Of a DNA stretch of 64,000 nucleotides, positions 41,264 to 50,904 are shown piece after piece. Every line of letters begins with the position of its first letter. Position 1 is the stretch's first letter. This stretch comes from Micromonospora cremea (lineage in GTDB: Bacteria > Actinomycetota > Actinomycetes > Mycobacteriales > Micromonosporaceae), in the NCBI RefSeq assembly GCF_900143515.1, contig NZ_FSQT01000002.1, positions 741,001 through 805,000 on the forward strand. The letters run 5' to 3'. The notes beneath the pieces are model-generated. The model was not told where the DNA came from and ran no database searches. It saw only the letters and a program-made list of their open reading frames with translations. The position numbers were made by a program, and so were the translations under genes.

Positions 41264-42694
41264 ATGCCGGAGCCCCAGCCGGGAGCAGGCCGTCCGGCCG
41301 ACGGGAGCACCCCGGGCACGGAGCCGGACCGCGATCCGGCGGTCGCCGACGAGCCGACCTCCCGACCCGTACCGCCGAACCAGCCGGACCCCTCGGACGA
41401 GCCGGAAGCACCGCGCCGCCCGCAACCACCGGACCAGCCGGAGCCGCCGACCGACCAGGCAGGCGGTTCCGACGTGGCCGGTGACGCGGACGGCCCCGGT
41501 CGGGCGGACGAACCGCGCCCGACCGACCGAACCGCACCCACCGGCGCGGCCGAATCCCCTACCGACACGGCGGTCGACCTGCCGGCCACCGCGGTCGATT
41601 CGCCCGCCACCGCGGCCGACTCCCCCGCCACGGCGGCCGGATCCGCTGCCACCGCCGCGGTCCCCGCGCCCCGATGGAGTGGATCCGCGCCGGTGCCGCC
41701 CCCTCTTCCGCGCAGGCGGACCTGGGGCGAGTCGGCCGAGCCGACCCCGCCGCCGCCCCTGCCCGACGAGCCGCCGGAGCACCGGACCCCGGTCGACCCG
41801 TGGGCCGGCGTGGACACCAGCGGCTGGGACCTGCCGCACGCCGAGCTGCCCCCGCTGCCGCCGACACTGCCCTACCCGGCGCCGCCGGCGACCCGGCAGT
41901 GGTCCGGTCCGCCCGCTCCCCCGGTGGGCCCGCACCCGGTGTCGTCACCCGCCGTCCCACCACCGCCCCCGCCGCCGGCGGCCCGGCCCGCCCTGCCGGC
42001 CCGACCCACGGCACCGGCCCGGCCGGTGTCACCGCCCGCGCCGCCGAAGCAGCGCCGGGGCCGGCGATCCGCCGCGCCACCACCGGTGACGCCGCCCCCG
42101 GGCTGGCAGGCGCCCAAGGGGTACGTGCCGGTCCCGGTCCGCCGGCGACGCCGCTGGCCGTGGCTGCTGCTGCTCACCCTGGCCTGCTGCTGCGGCTGCC
42201 CGGCCTACTACGGGTTCCCGATCTCGGCGCAGTACCCCGCCCGGGCGGCGCTGCCCGAGCAGGTGGCCGACCTGAGCCTGCGCCAGGACGACGGCAGCGC
42301 CGAGACCGCCCAACAGTTGGAGAAGGAGGTACGCCAGGAGCACTGGCTGGCCGAGGACACCTTCGCCGGCGTCTACGCCACCGCGGACGGCAAGCGGGTG
42401 ACCGTCTTCGGCGGCACCGGCATCCGGCTGACCCCCGAGGCGGACGCGGACGCGGAGATCAGCCGACTCACCGAGCGCTACGCGCTGGATGCCGCCGAGA
42501 CGGTGAAGACCGGCGTGCGGGGCCGGCACGAACGCTGTGCGGTCGGCCGGTCCGCCGCCACCGACGTGGTGGTCTGCACCTCCGTCGACCACGGCAGCAT
42601 CGCCACCGGGGTGTTCACCCGACTCTCCGTCTCCGACAGCGCGGCCCTGCTGGACACCCTGCGCGGCCAGATCGTCCAGCCCAAGCAGGGCTGA
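41264..42694 (+). CDS. Pro-rich single-pass membrane protein with extracytoplasmic domain
   Basis: A 476-residue protein. Residues 1-~290 are Pro/Ala/Thr-rich and disordered, on the cytoplasmic side. RRRRRWPWLLLLTLACCCGC is the basic-hydrophobic membrane anchor (~296-318). The last ~150 residues form a domain (LPEQVADLSLRQDDG, VTVFGGTGI, CAVGR, DVVVCTSVDHGSIATGVF) that is distantly repeated in the protein encoded at 60056-60742. Two cysteines in this domain may form a disulfide outside the membrane. GAGAGGAG precedes the ATG. Function unknown. Confidence 0.8.
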   Translation: MPEPQPGAGRPADGSTPGTEPDRDPAVADEPTSRPVPPNQPDPSDEPEAPRRPQPPDQPEPPTDQAGGSDVAGDADGPGRADEPRPTDRTAPTGAAESPTDTAVDLPATAVDSPATAADSPATAAGSAATAAVPAPRWSGSAPVPPPLPRRRTWGESAEPTPPPPLPDEPPEHRTPVDPWAGVDTSGWDLPHAELPPLPPTLPYPAPPATRQWSGPPAPPVGPHPVSSPAVPPPPPPPAARPALPARPTAPARPVSPPAPPKQRRGRRSAAPPPVTPPPGWQAPKGYVPVPVRRRRRWPWLLLLTLACCCGCPAYYGFPISAQYPARAALPEQVADLSLRQDDGSAETAQQLEKEVRQEHWLAEDTFAGVYATADGKRVTVFGGTGIRLTPEADADAEISRLTERYALDAAETVKTGVRGRHERCAVGRSAATDVVVCTSVDHGSIATGVFTRLSVSDSAALLDTLRGQIVQPKQG

Positions 42695-42705
42695 GGAAGG
42701 GCCCG

Positions 42706-43395
42706 TCAGGCGTTGCGGGTCGGATCCGGGTGGGCGCGCGGCGGAGCGTAGCGGGGCACGTACTCCTGGCCGGTGAGCTTCTGGATCTCGCTCATCAGCT
42801 CGTCGGTCATCTGCCGCAGCGAGGTGCGGTCGGCCGGCCGGCCGGTGAAGTCCAGCGGCTTGCCGAACCGGACGGTGATCTTGGCGGTGCCGGGGCGGGG
42901 CACCCGGGCGCCGATCGGCTGGGCCTTGTCCGTGCCGATCATGCCGACCGGAATGATCGGCACACCGGCGGAGATCGCCAGCCGGGCCGCGCCGGTCCGC
43001 CCCCGGTAGAGCCTGCCGTCCGGGGAGCGCGTGCCCTCCGGGTAGACCACCACCAGATCGCCGCCCTTGAGTGCCGGGATGGCCGCGTCGAACGCGGACA
43101 GCGCCGCCCGCCCGCCGGCCCGCTCGACCGGGATCGCGCCCAGGCCGGTGAGGACGAACTTGGAGATCGCGCCCTTCACCCCGGTGCCCTTGAAGTACTC
43201 CGACTTCGCCCAGAACGCCAGGTGCCGGGGCACCACCGTGCCGAGGAACAGCTCGTCGGCCACCGAGAGATGGTTGCCGGCGAAGACCGCACCGCCGGTG
43301 TCCGGCACGTGTTCCAGCCCCTCCACGGTCGGGCGGAACGCCAACCGCAGCGTGGGCGCCACGGTGAGCTTGCCGATGGTGTAGAGCAGGGGCAC
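42706..43395 (-). CDS. Lysophospholipid acyltransferase (PlsC-like)
   Basis: A 229-residue 1-acylglycerol-3-phosphate acyltransferase family protein. GAVFAGNHLSVADELFLGTV holds the catalytic NHxxxxD motif, VVVYPEGTRSPDGRLYRGRT the acceptor-binding EGTR motif, and GVPIIPVGMIGTD the third block. It acts at the inner face of the membrane in phospholipid or lipoglycan synthesis. Start is GTG 43395. It converges with the membrane protein gene at 42694. Confidence 0.9.
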   Translation of the reverse strand: MPLLYTIGKLTVAPTLRLAFRPTVEGLEHVPDTGGAVFAGNHLSVADELFLGTVVPRHLAFWAKSEYFKGTGVKGAISKFVLTGLGAIPVERAGGRAALSAFDAAIPALKGGDLVVVYPEGTRSPDGRLYRGRTGAARLAISAGVPIIPVGMIGTDKAQPIGARVPRPGTAKITVRFGKPLDFTGRPADRTSLRQMTDELMSEIQKLTGQEYVPRYAPPRAHPDPTRNA

Positions 43396-43503
43396 TGGTC
43401 CTCCGGCAGATCAGGTGCGAACAGGCGGTGTCACGGTAGCGGACGCCGCCACACTTCCCCGACGGAGGTGGCGAGGCGCCCGCGCCCCGGCGATGCTGCG
43501 GTT

Positions 43504-43551
43504 AGGAAGGGGCCCTGCCTCTACATCAGAAGTTGAGAAGGGCCCCTTCCT
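43504..43551. repeat. 12-bp-stem intergenic hairpin
   Basis: AGGAAGGGGCCC (43504-43515) pairs with 43540-43551; a second, near-direct GAAGGGGCCCC follows the loop. It lies after the ileS stop, so it may end ileS transcription or be a dispersed intergenic repeat. Confidence 0.6.
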
Positions 43552-43564
43552 CACACACGGGTGG

Positions 43565-46500
43565 TCATACCCGGCGGACGACGACCGTCACCCGGTCACC
43601 CTCACCGACCTCGCCGGCGAAGCCGTCGAGGCCCTCGGCGAAGTCGACCGAATCGGCCAGCACCTCCCCGGCGACGAAGTCGATGTACGCGGCCACCGCC
43701 GCGCGCACCTCCTCGGAAGCCGACACCGACACCACAATCCGGTCCGAGACGTCGAGGTCGGCGTCCCGGCGCGCCTGCTGCACCACCCGGACCACGTCGC
43801 GGGCCAGCCCCTCGGCGGCCAACTCCGGGGTGACCTCGGTGTCCAGCACGACCACGCCCTCACCGCCGGGCAGCGGCGCGGAGTGCTCGGCGTCGGCGGC
43901 GACCAGGCGCAGCTCGTACTCGCCCTCGGCCAGGGTGACACCGGCGGCCACCGGTGCGCCGTCGATTAGCTCCCAGTCGCCCGCCTTGACCGCCTTGATC
44001 ACCTGCTGGACCTGCTTGCCGACCCGCGGCCCGAGCGCCCGGGGCACCACGGTCAGCACCTGCTGGCAGTACTCGGACAGCTCCGCGCTGAACTCCACCG
44101 CCTTCACGTTGACCTCGTCGGCGACCAGGTCGGCGAACGGACGCAGCTGATCCGCCGCCGGCGAGGCCACGGTCAGCTTCGACAGCGGCAGCCGCACCCG
44201 CAGCCCCTTCGCCTTTCGCAGCGACAACGCCGCCGAGGCGACCGCCCGGGTGGCGTCCATCGCGGCGACCAGCTCGTGGTCGGCCGGGAACTCGGTCGCC
44301 TCCGGCCAGTCGGTCAGGTGCACCGAGCGCTCCCCGGTCAGCCCGCGCCAGATCTCCTCCGCGGTCAGCGGCGCCAGCGGCGCCACCACCCGGCAGAGCG
44401 TCTCCAGCACCGTCCACAGGGTGTCGAAGGCGTTCGCGTCGCCGGACCAGAACCGGTCCCGGGACCGACGCACGTACCAGTTGGTCAGCGCGTCCAGGTA
44501 GGACCGGACGGTGGCGCAGGCGCCGGAGATGTCGTACGCCTCCATCTGCGCCTGGACCGTCGACACCAACTCGTTCGTCTTCGCCAGCACGTACCGGTCG
44601 AGCAGATGCGTCGAGTCGGTGCGGCGCCGCGCCTGATACCCGTCCGCGTTGGCGTAGAGCGAGAAGAAGTACCAGACGTTCCACAGCGGCAGCAGCACCT
44701 GCCGGACGGCATCCCGGATGAGCGTCTCGGTGACCGCCATGTCGCCGCCGCGCAGCACCGGCGAGGACATCAGCATCCAGCGCATCGCGTCCGAGCCGTA
44801 CGCGTCGAAGACGTGGTAGACGTCCGGGTAGTTGCGCAGGCTCTTGGACATCTTGCGCCCGTCCGAGCCGAGCAGGATGCCGTGGCTGAGGCAGTTGCGG
44901 AACGCCGGCCGGTCGAACAGCGCGGTGGCCAGCACGTGCATGGTGTAGAACCAGCCGCGGGTCTGCCCGATGTACTCGACGATGAAGTCACCCGGGTAGT
45001 GGTGCTCGAACCAGTCGGCGTTCTCGAACGGGTAGTGCACCTGGGCGAACGGCATCGAGCCGGACTCGAACCAGCAGTCCAGCACCTCCGGCACCCGGCG
45101 CATCATCGACGTGCCGGTCGGGTCGTCCGGGTTGGGGCGGACCAGCTCGTCCACCGCCGGCCGGTGCAGGTCGCTCAGGCGTACGCCGAAGTCCCGCTCG
45201 ATGTCGGCCAGCGAGCCGTAGACGTCCAGTCGCGGGTAGTTCGGGTCGTCGGACTTCCAGACCGGGATCGGCGAGCCCCAGAACCGGTTCCGGCTGATCG
45301 ACCAGTCCCGGGCGTTGGCCAGCCACTTGCCGAACGAGCCGTCCTTGATGTGCCCCGGCGTCCAGTTGATCTGCTGGTTCAGCTCGACCATCCGGTCCCG
45401 GAAACGGGTCACCGCCACGAACCACGACGACACCGCCTTGTAGACCAACGGGGTCTCGCAGCGCCAGCAGTGCGGGTACGAGTGGGTGTAGGTGTCCTGC
45501 TTGAGCACCACCCCCCGCTCCTTGAGCTCCCGGATCACCGGCTTGTTGACGTCGAAGACCTGCTCGCCCTGGTACGGCGGGACCAGCGCGGTGAACCGGG
45601 TGTGGTCGTCGACCGTGACGATGGTGGGGATGCCGGCGGCGTTGCAGACGTTCTGGTCGTCCTCACCGAACGCCGGGGCGAGGTGCACGATCCCGGTGCC
45701 GTCCTCGGTGGTGACGAACTCCGCGCCGAGCACCTGGTAGGCGTTGTCCCCGGCCTGCTCGACGAGGAAGTCGTACAGCGGGGTGTAGCGGCGCCCGACC
45801 AGGTCACGGCCGTACACCGTGCCGACCTGCTCGTACCCCTCCAGCTCCTTGCCGTACGCGGCCAGCCGCGCCGCACCGATCACGAAGCGGTCCCCGTCGC
45901 GCTCCAGCACCGCGTACTCGATGTCCGGGCCGACGGCGAGCGCCAGGTTGGACGGCAGGGTCCACGGCGTGGTGGTCCAGACGCCCAGCTTGACCGGCCC
46001 GCGCACCAGCTCCGGCGCGGACTCGTCGGGGGTCAGCCCGAACCACACGGACAGGGTGGGGTCGTGCCGGTCCCGGTAGACGTCGTCCATCCGGGTCTCG
46101 GTGTTCGACAGTGGCGTCTCGCACCGCCAGCAGTACGCCAGCACCCGGAAGCCCTCGTAGATCAGACCCTTGTCGTGCAGGGTCTTGAAGGCCCACATGA
46201 CGCTTTCCATGTAGTCCAGGTCGAGGGTCTTGTAGTCGTTGGCGAAGTCGACCCAGCGGGCCTGCCGGTTGATGTACCGCTCCCAGTCCTGGGTGAACTC
46301 CAGCACCGAGGTGCGGCAGGCCTCGTTGAACCGGGCCACGCCCAGGTCGATGATCTCCGCCTTGCTGGTGATGCCGAGCTGCTTCTCGGCCACCACCTCG
46401 GCGGGCAGGCCGTGGCAGTCCCAACCGAAGCGCCGCTCGACGTGCCGACCGCGCATGGTCTGGTAGCGCGGCACCACGTCCTTGACGTAGCCGGTGAAGA

Positions 46501-46711
46501 GGTGGCCGTAGTGCGGCAGGCCGTTGGCGAACGGCGGGCCGTCGTAGAAGACGTACTCGTTCTTGCCGTCGTCCCCGGCCGGGCGGGCCTCCACCGACGC
46601 CTCGAAGGTCTTGTCAGCCGTCCAGTGCTCCAGCACCCGGCGCTCGACCGCGGGCAGGTCCGGGCTCGCCGAGACACCGGCGGCGGTCGGTTCGTGCAAC
46701 GGATAGGCCAT
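43565..46711 (-). CDS. ileS: Isoleucyl-tRNA synthetase
   Basis: A 1048-residue class I synthetase charging tRNA-Ile. [20 protein letters not shown] has the HIGH-type signature (HYGH), [12 protein letters not shown] the adenylate region, [20 protein letters not shown] the KMSKS loop, and a CP1 editing domain lies between them. Length and signatures suit the eukaryote-like type (IleRS2) known from actinobacteria, which is often mupirocin-tolerant; that last point is inference. ATG 46711 is chosen on homology and because it follows the T-box leader; the longer open frame runs through the T-box. Confidence 0.95.
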   Translation of the reverse strand: MAYPLHEPTAAGVSASPDLPAVERRVLEHWTADKTFEASVEARPAGDDGKNEYVFYDGPPFANGLPHYGHLFTGYVKDVVPRYQTMRGRHVERRFGWDCHGLPAEVVAEKQLGITSKAEIIDLGVARFNEACRTSVLEFTQDWERYINRQARWVDFANDYKTLDLDYMESVMWAFKTLHDKGLIYEGFRVLAYCWRCETPLSNTETRMDDVYRDRHDPTLSVWFGLTPDESAPELVRGPVKLGVWTTTPWTLPSNLALAVGPDIEYAVLERDGDRFVIGAARLAAYGKELEGYEQVGTVYGRDLVGRRYTPLYDFLVEQAGDNAYQVLGAEFVTTEDGTGIVHLAPAFGEDDQNVCNAAGIPTIVTVDDHTRFTALVPPYQGEQVFDVNKPVIRELKERGVVLKQDTYTHSYPHCWRCETPLVYKAVSSWFVAVTRFRDRMVELNQQINWTPGHIKDGSFGKWLANARDWSISRNRFWGSPIPVWKSDDPNYPRLDVYGSLADIERDFGVRLSDLHRPAVDELVRPNPDDPTGTSMMRRVPEVLDCWFESGSMPFAQVHYPFENADWFEHHYPGDFIVEYIGQTRGWFYTMHVLATALFDRPAFRNCLSHGILLGSDGRKMSKSLRNYPDVYHVFDAYGSDAMRWMLMSSPVLRGGDMAVTETLIRDAVRQVLLPLWNVWYFFSLYANADGYQARRRTDSTHLLDRYVLAKTNELVSTVQAQMEAYDISGACATVRSYLDALTNWYVRRSRDRFWSGDANAFDTLWTVLETLCRVVAPLAPLTAEEIWRGLTGERSVHLTDWPEATEFPADHELVAAMDATRAVASAALSLRKAKGLRVRLPLSKLTVASPAADQLRPFADLVADEVNVKAVEFSAELSEYCQQVLTVVPRALGPRVGKQVQQVIKAVKAGDWELIDGAPVAAGVTLAEGEYELRLVAADAEHSAPLPGGEGVVVLDTEVTPELAAEGLARDVVRVVQQARRDADLDVSDRIVVSVSASEEVRAAVAAYIDFVAGEVLADSVDFAEGLDGFAGEVGEGDRVTVVVRRV

Positions 46712-46952
46712 CGGGGGTCGCTCTCCTCGCAGCTCACTCATCGGTGGGTCTGCGAGGACGAACCTTCCGGGGTACGCCTCGACGACGCTCCCCGGGTGGC
46801 CCGCGGTACCACCCCGCTTGGCGGTCAGGATCGACCGCCCGCTCATTGGCCGGCTGTGACGGGCCGGACCCGTCCGGTTCTACTGGGCCGGTTGCCCGGC
46901 TGTTCTTCCGGAGGCTCACCGGTGATGGCCGGGTCATCGCCTTACGGTGCTC
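46712..46952 (-). promoter_or_regulatory. T-box riboswitch of ileS (translational type)
   Basis: Read leftward, AGCGGGGTGGTACCGCGG at 46818-46801 is the T-box sequence that binds the tRNA acceptor end. The upstream part holds a stem I-like region with ATC (46926-46924), the Ile codon, as probable specifier. Downstream, TCCTCGCAG (46758-46750 read in RNA sense) can pair perfectly with CTGCGAGGA (46732-46724), which contains the ileS Shine-Dalgarno. No poly-U follows. So uncharged tRNA-Ile should free the ribosome binding site. The 5' end is approximate. Confidence 0.9.
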
Positions 46953-47027
46953 AACGATACTCGACCCGCCCACCGCCCCGCCGCCGAGTAATGACGGGGC
47001 GTCCCGCCACCGGGCTAGGCTCACCGG

Positions 47028-48050
47028 GTGATCCGGATCGAGCTGGACGAGCCGACGCTGACCCGCACCCGGATCGCGACCAGCCCGCTCTGGGAGGCCA
47101 AGTGCAGCCTCTACCTGCTCGACCGGTACCCGGACGAGGCGCCCTGGCCCTACACGGGCTGGGCGCGGCACGCCCATCGGGTGCTCGCCGAGCTGCCCGA
47201 GGCCGCCCCTGCCCGGCTCTACTCGAAGACCGGCTCCTGGTACCCGGATTTCCTGGGTCCGGTGCCACCCACCGCGAGCCCGACCATCGCCGAGGAGTTG
47301 GCCGTGCTCCGGGCCACACCGGCCTCGGTGATCGCCGAGCAGATCCCCCGCTACCACCGTCCAGACGACCTGCCGGGTTGGTTGCGTCCGTTCGTCACTG
47401 ACCGGCAGGCGGCCCTGGACCGGCTCGCCGACGGCCTCCAGGCGTACTGGGACGCGGCGATCGCGCCGTGGTGGCCGGCGATGCGGGCGGCGCTGGACGA
47501 GGAGGTGCTGCACCGGGCACGGGCGCTCGCCGCGCACGGCCCGGACGCGCTGCTGGCCGACCTGCACGAGCGGGTGCGCTGGGAAAGGCCGACGCTGACT
47601 CTGGTCAAGCCGTCCGAGGGGCAGTTCACCGCGGTCGACCAGCGGCTGCTGCTGATCCCGTTGATCTTCTCTCGAGGAGCGCTCACCTTCTCCACCGATC
47701 ACCCCGAGATCCTCGCGGTCTCGTACCAGGCCCGGGGCTCGGTGCTGCTGGCCGATCGGCCGGCCGCCGAGAAGCCCGCGGCGGATCCGGCCACCGACCG
47801 GCTGGCGGTCCTGGTCGGTCGGGGGCGCGCCCAGGTGCTGCGGGCGCTGACCCGACCGGCCACCACCGCCGGCCTCGCCGCCACCCTCGGGCTGGCGCCG
47901 AGCACCGTCTCGGAGCAGCTCTCCGCGTTGCTCACCGCGGGCGTGGTGCACCGTCGCCGGGTCGGCCGGCGGGTGCTGTACGGCCTGGAACCGGCCGGCG
48001 TGGCCCTGGTGCAGCTGATCGGCGACGAGCCGGCGACCGCCTCGGCCTGA
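47028..48050 (+). CDS. ArsR-type winged-helix regulator with DUF5937-like N-terminus
   Basis: A 340-residue regulator. The N-terminal ~240 residues are a domain of the DUF5937 type (ATSPLWEAKCSLYLLDRY, then RGALTFSTDHPEILAVSYQA); the C-terminal winged helix is VGRGRAQVLRALTRPATTAG, then LGLAPSTVSEQLSALLTAGV and HRRRVGRRVLYGL. GTG 47028 has no strong Shine-Dalgarno. It lies 59 bases before an ABC exporter operon in the same direction and probably controls it. Confidence 0.85.
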   Translation: MIRIELDEPTLTRTRIATSPLWEAKCSLYLLDRYPDEAPWPYTGWARHAHRVLAELPEAAPARLYSKTGSWYPDFLGPVPPTASPTIAEELAVLRATPASVIAEQIPRYHRPDDLPGWLRPFVTDRQAALDRLADGLQAYWDAAIAPWWPAMRAALDEEVLHRARALAAHGPDALLADLHERVRWERPTLTLVKPSEGQFTAVDQRLLLIPLIFSRGALTFSTDHPEILAVSYQARGSVLLADRPAAEKPAADPATDRLAVLVGRGRAQVLRALTRPATTAGLAATLGLAPSTVSEQLSALLTAGVVHRRRVGRRVLYGLEPAGVALVQLIGDEPATASA

Positions 48051-48109
48051 ACATTCGGCCCGTTCCGAATTCGTTTCCCACCCGCCCCGGCCACTCCTAG
48101 CCTCCGGGC

Positions 48110-49120
48110 ATGAGCGAACACACGATCGAGGCGGTCGGGCTGCGCCGCACGTACCGCAGCCGGACCGGATGGTTACGACCACAGCGCCGGGAGGTGGAGG
48201 CGGTCCGCGGCGTCGACCTGACGGTCGGCAACGGGGAGCTGTTCGGCCTGCTCGGGCCGAACGGCGCTGGCAAGACCACGACCATCAAGCTGCTGAACAC
48301 GCTGCTCATCCCGACCGCCGGGGAGGCCCGGATCTGCGGCTTCGACGTGGTCCGGCAGACCCGGGAGGTACGCCGGCGGATCGGGTACGTCTTCGGCGGT
48401 GACCGGGGGCTCTACGACCGGCTCTCCGCGCGGGACAACCTGCGCTACTTCGCGGAGCTGTACGGCGTGCCCGGGCGGGAGCAGAAGCGGCGGATCGCCG
48501 AGCTGCTCGACCTGGTCCGGCTGACCGGTCGGGAGAACGACCGGGTGGAGGGTTACTCCCGGGGCATGCGGCAGCGGCTGCACATCGCCCGGGGCCTGCT
48601 GCACCGGCCGCGGGTGCTCTTCCTCGACGAGCCGTCGATCGGGGTGGACCCGGTGGCGGCCCGGGAGCTGCGGCAGACCGTGGCCGACCTCGCCGCCACC
48701 GGCACCACCGTGCTGCTCACCACCCACTACATGGCCGAGGCGGACGAGCTGTGCGGCCGGATCGCGGTGATCGCGAACGGCACCATCCAGGCCCTCGGCA
48801 CTCCTGCCGAGCTGCGGCACCACGCCGACGGCCGGCAGGTGCTGGAAGTGGAGGCGTACGGGGTGGGTGACGGCCAGCTCGCCGTGATCCACGCTCTGCC
48901 GGGCGTGCGCGAGGCGAGCGTGGTCGTCACCGGTGCGGCGCAGGTGCTGACCGTGCAGTCCGACGCGGGGGTGGACGTGCAGGCGGACGTGCTGCGCGCG
49001 CTGGACGGGGTGCGGCTGGGCCGGGTCACCGCCCGGCAGCCCACCCTGGAGGACGCGTACGTGGCGACCGTGAACCGGGTCGACGCGCAGTCTCGCCGGG
49101 TCGAGGCGGTGGCCGCGTGA
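48110..49120 (+). CDS. ABC transporter ATP-binding protein (drug/DrrA type)
   Basis: A 336-residue ATPase. GLLGPNGAGKTTTIKLLNTL is Walker A, YSRGMRQRLHIARGLLHRPR the signature (SRGM instead of SGGM), RVLFLDEPSIGVDP Walker B, and TTHYMAEADELC the H-loop region. The C-terminal ~85 residues match the DrrA-type extension. It overlaps the first permease by GTGA and so forms an ABC-2 exporter with the two following genes. The export substrate is unknown; a drug or lipid-like molecule is usual. Confidence 0.92.
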   Translation: MSEHTIEAVGLRRTYRSRTGWLRPQRREVEAVRGVDLTVGNGELFGLLGPNGAGKTTTIKLLNTLLIPTAGEARICGFDVVRQTREVRRRIGYVFGGDRGLYDRLSARDNLRYFAELYGVPGREQKRRIAELLDLVRLTGRENDRVEGYSRGMRQRLHIARGLLHRPRVLFLDEPSIGVDPVAARELRQTVADLAATGTTVLLTTHYMAEADELCGRIAVIANGTIQALGTPAELRHHADGRQVLEVEAYGVGDGQLAVIHALPGVREASVVVTGAAQVLTVQSDAGVDVQADVLRALDGVRLGRVTARQPTLEDAYVATVNRVDAQSRRVEAVAA

Positions 49121-49890
49121 GGACGTTGCGGATGATCGCGGTCGGGGCGCTGCTGCACGCCAAGCAGCTCAGCCGGTCGCCGTTCGAGATCGCCACCGCG
49201 CTGATCGTGCCGGTGGTGCAGGCGACCCTGGCCGTCTACCTGTTTCGGGCCGGCGGCGAGCCGGGTCGGCTGCTGGAGGCCGCGGTCGGGGCGGGGCTGA
49301 TGGGTGTCTGGTCGTCGGTGCTGTTCGGTTCGGGTGGCGCGATCCAGAACCAACGCTGGCAGGGCACCCTGGAGATGATCATGTTGGCGCCCCGGCCACC
49401 GGCGCTGGTGGTGCTGCCGATCACGCTGGCCACCGCGCTCACCGGCACGTACGCGATGCTCGCCACGCTGGCCTGGGGCCGGCTGCTGTACGGCATCCCG
49501 CTGACCTTCGCCCACCCGCTGGCGTTCGCGGTGGCGGTACCCGGCTGCATCATCGGGCTCGGCATGTTCGGGCTGCTGCTCGCCTCCACGTTCGTGCTGC
49601 TGCGCAACGCCAACGCGCTGACCAACACGCTGGAGTACCCGATCTGGCTGGTGTCCGGGATGCTCGTGCCGATCACCGCGCTGCCCGGCTGGACCGGTCC
49701 GATCGCCGCTGTGCTGCCCACCACGTGGGGAGCGCGCGCGGTCCGCGAGGCGGCCACCGGCAGCGGGCCGGTCTGGCCGTCGCTCGGCATCTGCCTGGTG
49801 ATCAGCCTGGCCTGCCTGGCGCTCGGCGCGATCATGATGACCCACGTCGAGCGGCGGGCCCGCGCGGCGGCCACCCTCGCCCTGGCCTGA
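49117..49890 (+). CDS. ABC-2 type permease, first subunit
   Basis: A 257-residue membrane protein with about six hydrophobic helices (ALIVPVVQATLAVYLFRAGG, LLEAAVGAGLMGVWSSVLFG, VAVPGCIIGLGMFGLLLAST). The QGTLEMIMLAPRPP block is the conserved ABC-2 coupling loop. GTG start in a GTGA overlap with the ATPase gene. Likely forms a heterodimeric channel with the next protein. Confidence 0.88.
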   Translation: MRTLRMIAVGALLHAKQLSRSPFEIATALIVPVVQATLAVYLFRAGGEPGRLLEAAVGAGLMGVWSSVLFGSGGAIQNQRWQGTLEMIMLAPRPPALVVLPITLATALTGTYAMLATLAWGRLLYGIPLTFAHPLAFAVAVPGCIIGLGMFGLLLASTFVLLRNANALTNTLEYPIWLVSGMLVPITALPGWTGPIAAVLPTTWGARAVREAATGSGPVWPSLGICLVISLACLALGAIMMTHVERRARAAATLALA

Positions 49891-49900
49891 GGAGGCGACG

Positions 49901-50689
49901 ATGACCGCTCTGCTCCGCCTGATCGGCACCGGTGGCGTGATCGCCTACCGGGCCCTGTTCAACTGGACCACCCCGGCGATGTTCGTCGGCACGCTGCTCG
50001 TCGGCCCCCTGTTCCAGCTGCTGTTCTTCGCCTACCTGGGCCGGCAGCTCGGTGTCGCCGACGACGGCTTCTACATCACCGGCAACGCGGTGCTGGTGGC
50101 CTCGCTGGCGTGCGTGTTCGGCGGCACCATGGCGGTGTCGAACGAGCGGCGCTTCGGCACGCTCGGGCACGTGCTGCTGTCGCCGCGCAGCCGCACCGCG
50201 GTCTTCCTCGGCCGGGTCCTGCCGTACGCCGCCAACGGGCTGCTGATCGCGGTGACCACCATGACCGCCGCGTCGCTGCTGCTCGGCCTCCGGGTACCGG
50301 TCGACGCGCTGCCGGGGCTGCTGCTGGCCCTGGCGGTCGCGGCGCTGGCCTGCGGCTTCTTCGGCCTGACCCTGGGTGCGATCGGGCTGCGGTTCCGCGA
50401 CGTCTGGCTGGTCTCCAACGTCTCGGTGGCGCTGCTTCTCCTGCTCACCGGGGTCAACGTCCCCGCCGCCGGGCTGCCGGCCTGGATGCGCGTCACCGGC
50501 GAGCTGCTGCCGATCACCCACGCCGCCGAGGCGGCCCGCCGGTTGGTCGCCGGCGAAGGATTCCAGGCAGCCGCACCCCAGCTCGCCGCCGAACTGGCCA
50601 TCGCCGTCGGCTACGCGGTCCTCGCCGCCACCCTGCTCAAGCTCTTCGAAGCCGAGTCCCGCCGTCGGGCCTCCCTCGACACCCTCTGA
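49901..50689 (+). CDS. ABC-2 type permease, second subunit
   Basis: A 262-residue membrane protein with about six helices; ERRFGTLGHVLLSPRSRTAV is the coupling loop equivalent to the RxGTLE block of the first subunit, and ACGFFGLTLGAIGLRFRDVW the second conserved part. ATG 49901 follows GGAGGCGACG. Last gene of the exporter operon. Confidence 0.88.
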   Translation: MTALLRLIGTGGVIAYRALFNWTTPAMFVGTLLVGPLFQLLFFAYLGRQLGVADDGFYITGNAVLVASLACVFGGTMAVSNERRFGTLGHVLLSPRSRTAVFLGRVLPYAANGLLIAVTTMTAASLLLGLRVPVDALPGLLLALAVAALACGFFGLTLGAIGLRFRDVWLVSNVSVALLLLLTGVNVPAAGLPAWMRVTGELLPITHAAEAARRLVAGEGFQAAAPQLAAELAIAVGYAVLAATLLKLFEAESRRRASLDTL

Positions 50690-50714
50690 CCCGGGGTCGT
50701 CCTTCCTAGCTACT

Positions 50715-50775
50715 GTTGATCATGAGGTTGACGGGTGAGTGGATCGCCGATCCGCCCGCCTACCTCATGATCAAC
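50715..50775. repeat. REP-like hairpin, copy 2
   Basis: GTTGATCATGAGGT (50715-50728) pairs perfectly with 50762-50775; inside lies a smaller GGATC-GCC-GATCC hairpin. The outer 11 bases equal those of the element at 39051-39111. It lies after the exporter operon and may act as its terminator. Confidence 0.7.
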
Positions 50776-50904
50776 GGCGGTCGGGGCAGGACGGGATCGG
50801 GTGGACCGGCAGGACGCCGGCACTTCCCGTCGACGAGGGCACCTCCTCGGCGCGCCGGGGGGCCGCCTTGACGTGGCCCTCCGGGCCTGACCAGAATTCG
50901 CCGG

